Assembly (NCBI GenBank): GCA_014825775.1
Contig: MVAQ01000105.1
Coordinates: 1 to 64,000 of the forward strand
Direction of reading: 5' to 3'
Length of the DNA stretch: 64,000 bases
DNA from: Krasilnikovozyma curviuscula
Taxonomy: Eukaryota; Basidiomycota; Tremellomycetes; Cystofilobasidiales; Mrakiaceae
The translations under genes were made by a program, and so were the position numbers. The notes below the pieces were generated by a model. That model saw nothing but the letters and a program-made list of their open reading frames with translations, did no database searches and was not told where the DNA came from. Positions 62,818 through 64,000 of the stretch are shown here, one piece after another (within the stretch, counting starts at the first letter, position 1; every line of letters starts with the position of its first letter).

Positions 62818-64000
62818 TCAATTGCCAGACTTCGCCCGTTTAAACCAAGCAGCGATGTCGTTGGCAGTGAAATCCAAACCAACACCCTGATCAACCCAGC
62901 AAGAGGAAATCATGCCGGAATACTTGTTCGTCATTCCCATAAGATCATTCTGACACTCCCTGATGACTGTGTCGATGAGCTCGAGATCAGCTAGTGAGGC
63001 ATCTCCACCACCACTCTGGTCGAAATGTTTGTAGACACGCTTGTAGAGAGCATCAATAGATTTTCGGATGTCTTTGGAATCGAACTCCTTGAGGACACGC
63101 TTGAGTGCAGCTTTGTTATACTGCGCGTGGACCGACACTTCACTGGGCGGCGCACTCTGGAGCAAACGCTCAACACCTTCGAAGAAGTCCTGAGAGAGCG
63201 CAAGAAATGTAATTATCAGCACTAGTCGAGACAAGTGATAGAGAACAAGGGGAACTTGCAATAAGTTTCGCGAACGGACGTCGGATTACGAGACGGAGGT
63301 AGGAGTCTAAATTCTCCTGGTAGATTCCTTGTGCCCGAGATAACAACCCTTGGAAAGTTGCTGGGTTATGTTGAGACATTTCTCCAATGAAGCAGTGCAT
63401 GTTCTCTGGACGTCCGGAATGGTTGTATCGGATTAATAAACAAGCTGATTCTAACACGAACGAGACAAGTACTCACCTATCAAGATGACGTGGTAATTTA
63501 GTTGACCCTTATCTTCAGCAGCCAGTCCTTCAGTGCCATCCATCTTCGCCATTTGTTGAAGGGACTCGAACATGGCGTTGGCAATCTTCTCGTATGCCGA
63601 ATCTACGGTCACTCGGATCTCTCTTCCTTCAGCTCCTACCAGCTGTCCTTCGAATCGGTCGATAAATGCCTAGACGAGAGCCAATTAATGTTTAAAAATA
63701 ATGACGAAAACAAAGAGAGATTGACATACTGGGAAGTGCCGAACGAAGGGAGCCACTCCCTTTCGTTTCTTGACCGTGAGTCTGGTTTCTTCGATGGCTT
63801 TAATTTGTCCAGCCTGGAAAGAGCACAAGTCAAACACAAGCTCAGATGCATGAGATCTAAGCGCTCCAGACTGATCTACTTACAATAAAACGGTCCAATG
63901 AAGAAGTCAGTCTTTGCAATTGCTTCTGGAGTAGTTTATTCAGGAAATCGGCATTTCGAGCTTCAGCTTCGTCTAAAAGCCGTTCTGAAGCAGCCATCAT
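62818..64000 (-). CDS. SEC3: exocyst subunit Sec3, C-terminal part (runs off edge)
   Basis: Sec3 is the exocyst subunit that marks exocytic sites through PI(4,5)P2 and Rho GTPases. Only the C-terminal end is in the window; the gene continues past 64000. The exons seen are 63884-64000 (open), 63730-63813, 63477-63669, 63260-63405 and 62818-63189. They match the Sec3_C region: LDRFIAGQIKAIEETRLTVK, KKRKGVAPFVRHFP, FIGEMSQHNPATF and FFEGVERLLQSAPPSEVSVH. The end is IAAWFKRAKSGN. The intron between RRPFAKLI and DFFEGV has a GC donor in good context (GCAAGT), and no GT donor keeps the frame. The methionines at the right edge are internal, not the start. Confidence 0.9.

Noticed and set aside
63962..64000. 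methionines at the right edge as a SEC3 start
   Set aside because: The sequence is already inside the Sec3 C-terminal domain, so the true start must lie outside the window.

Overview
This is a piece of an intron-dense fungal nuclear chromosome. Almost every gene is broken by short introns, mostly 50-100 nt, with GT..AG borders and CTRAY-like branch sites; I reconstruct about 130 introns in 23 genes. The protein families (a DUF6533 membrane protein, a SAP/TKL-type kinase, SOG2, bestrophin, conventional kinesin) and the intron density point to a basidiomycete. A yeast-like Tremellomycetes or related lineage is my guess, but the class is inference. I see no mobile element, CRISPR array, rRNA or tRNA.

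Left part (1-28 kb). After a gene-poor first kilobase come VPS4 (minus) and, divergent from it, the elongation factor ELF1, then the RAM-network protein SOG2, convergent with an RBM5/10-like splicing factor. Next are a DUF6533 membrane protein and an unrecognised small gene divergent from proteasome receptor RPN13. Malate synthase and COG7 converge tail to tail. NDC80 and MZM1 follow on the minus strand.

Middle (28-48 kb). A large minus-strand kinase with two SAP-like boxes and no lysine at the VAIK position is followed by a PA-TM-RING protein. The latter shares a 329-bp promoter region with a 1408-residue mitochondrial PPR protein. A 2.4-kb gene-poor stretch leads to an unrecognised Ser/Pro-rich protein, a bestrophin-type anion channel and a short-chain dehydrogenase.

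Right part (48-64 kb). PFS2 (3'-end processing) is divergent from RPB8. GH43 glycosidase, a Pumilio protein with a complete eight-repeat code, kinesin-1 and the C-terminal end of exocyst SEC3 are all on the minus strand.

The genes are mostly housekeeping and do not form a metabolic cluster. The most unusual signals concern splicing: 7-nt and 11-nt microexons, a start codon split by an intron, GC-AG introns, and stop-free introns with lengths divisible by three. All exon models were assembled by eye from reading frame, phase and splice consensus. Each gene model listed sums to a multiple of three.
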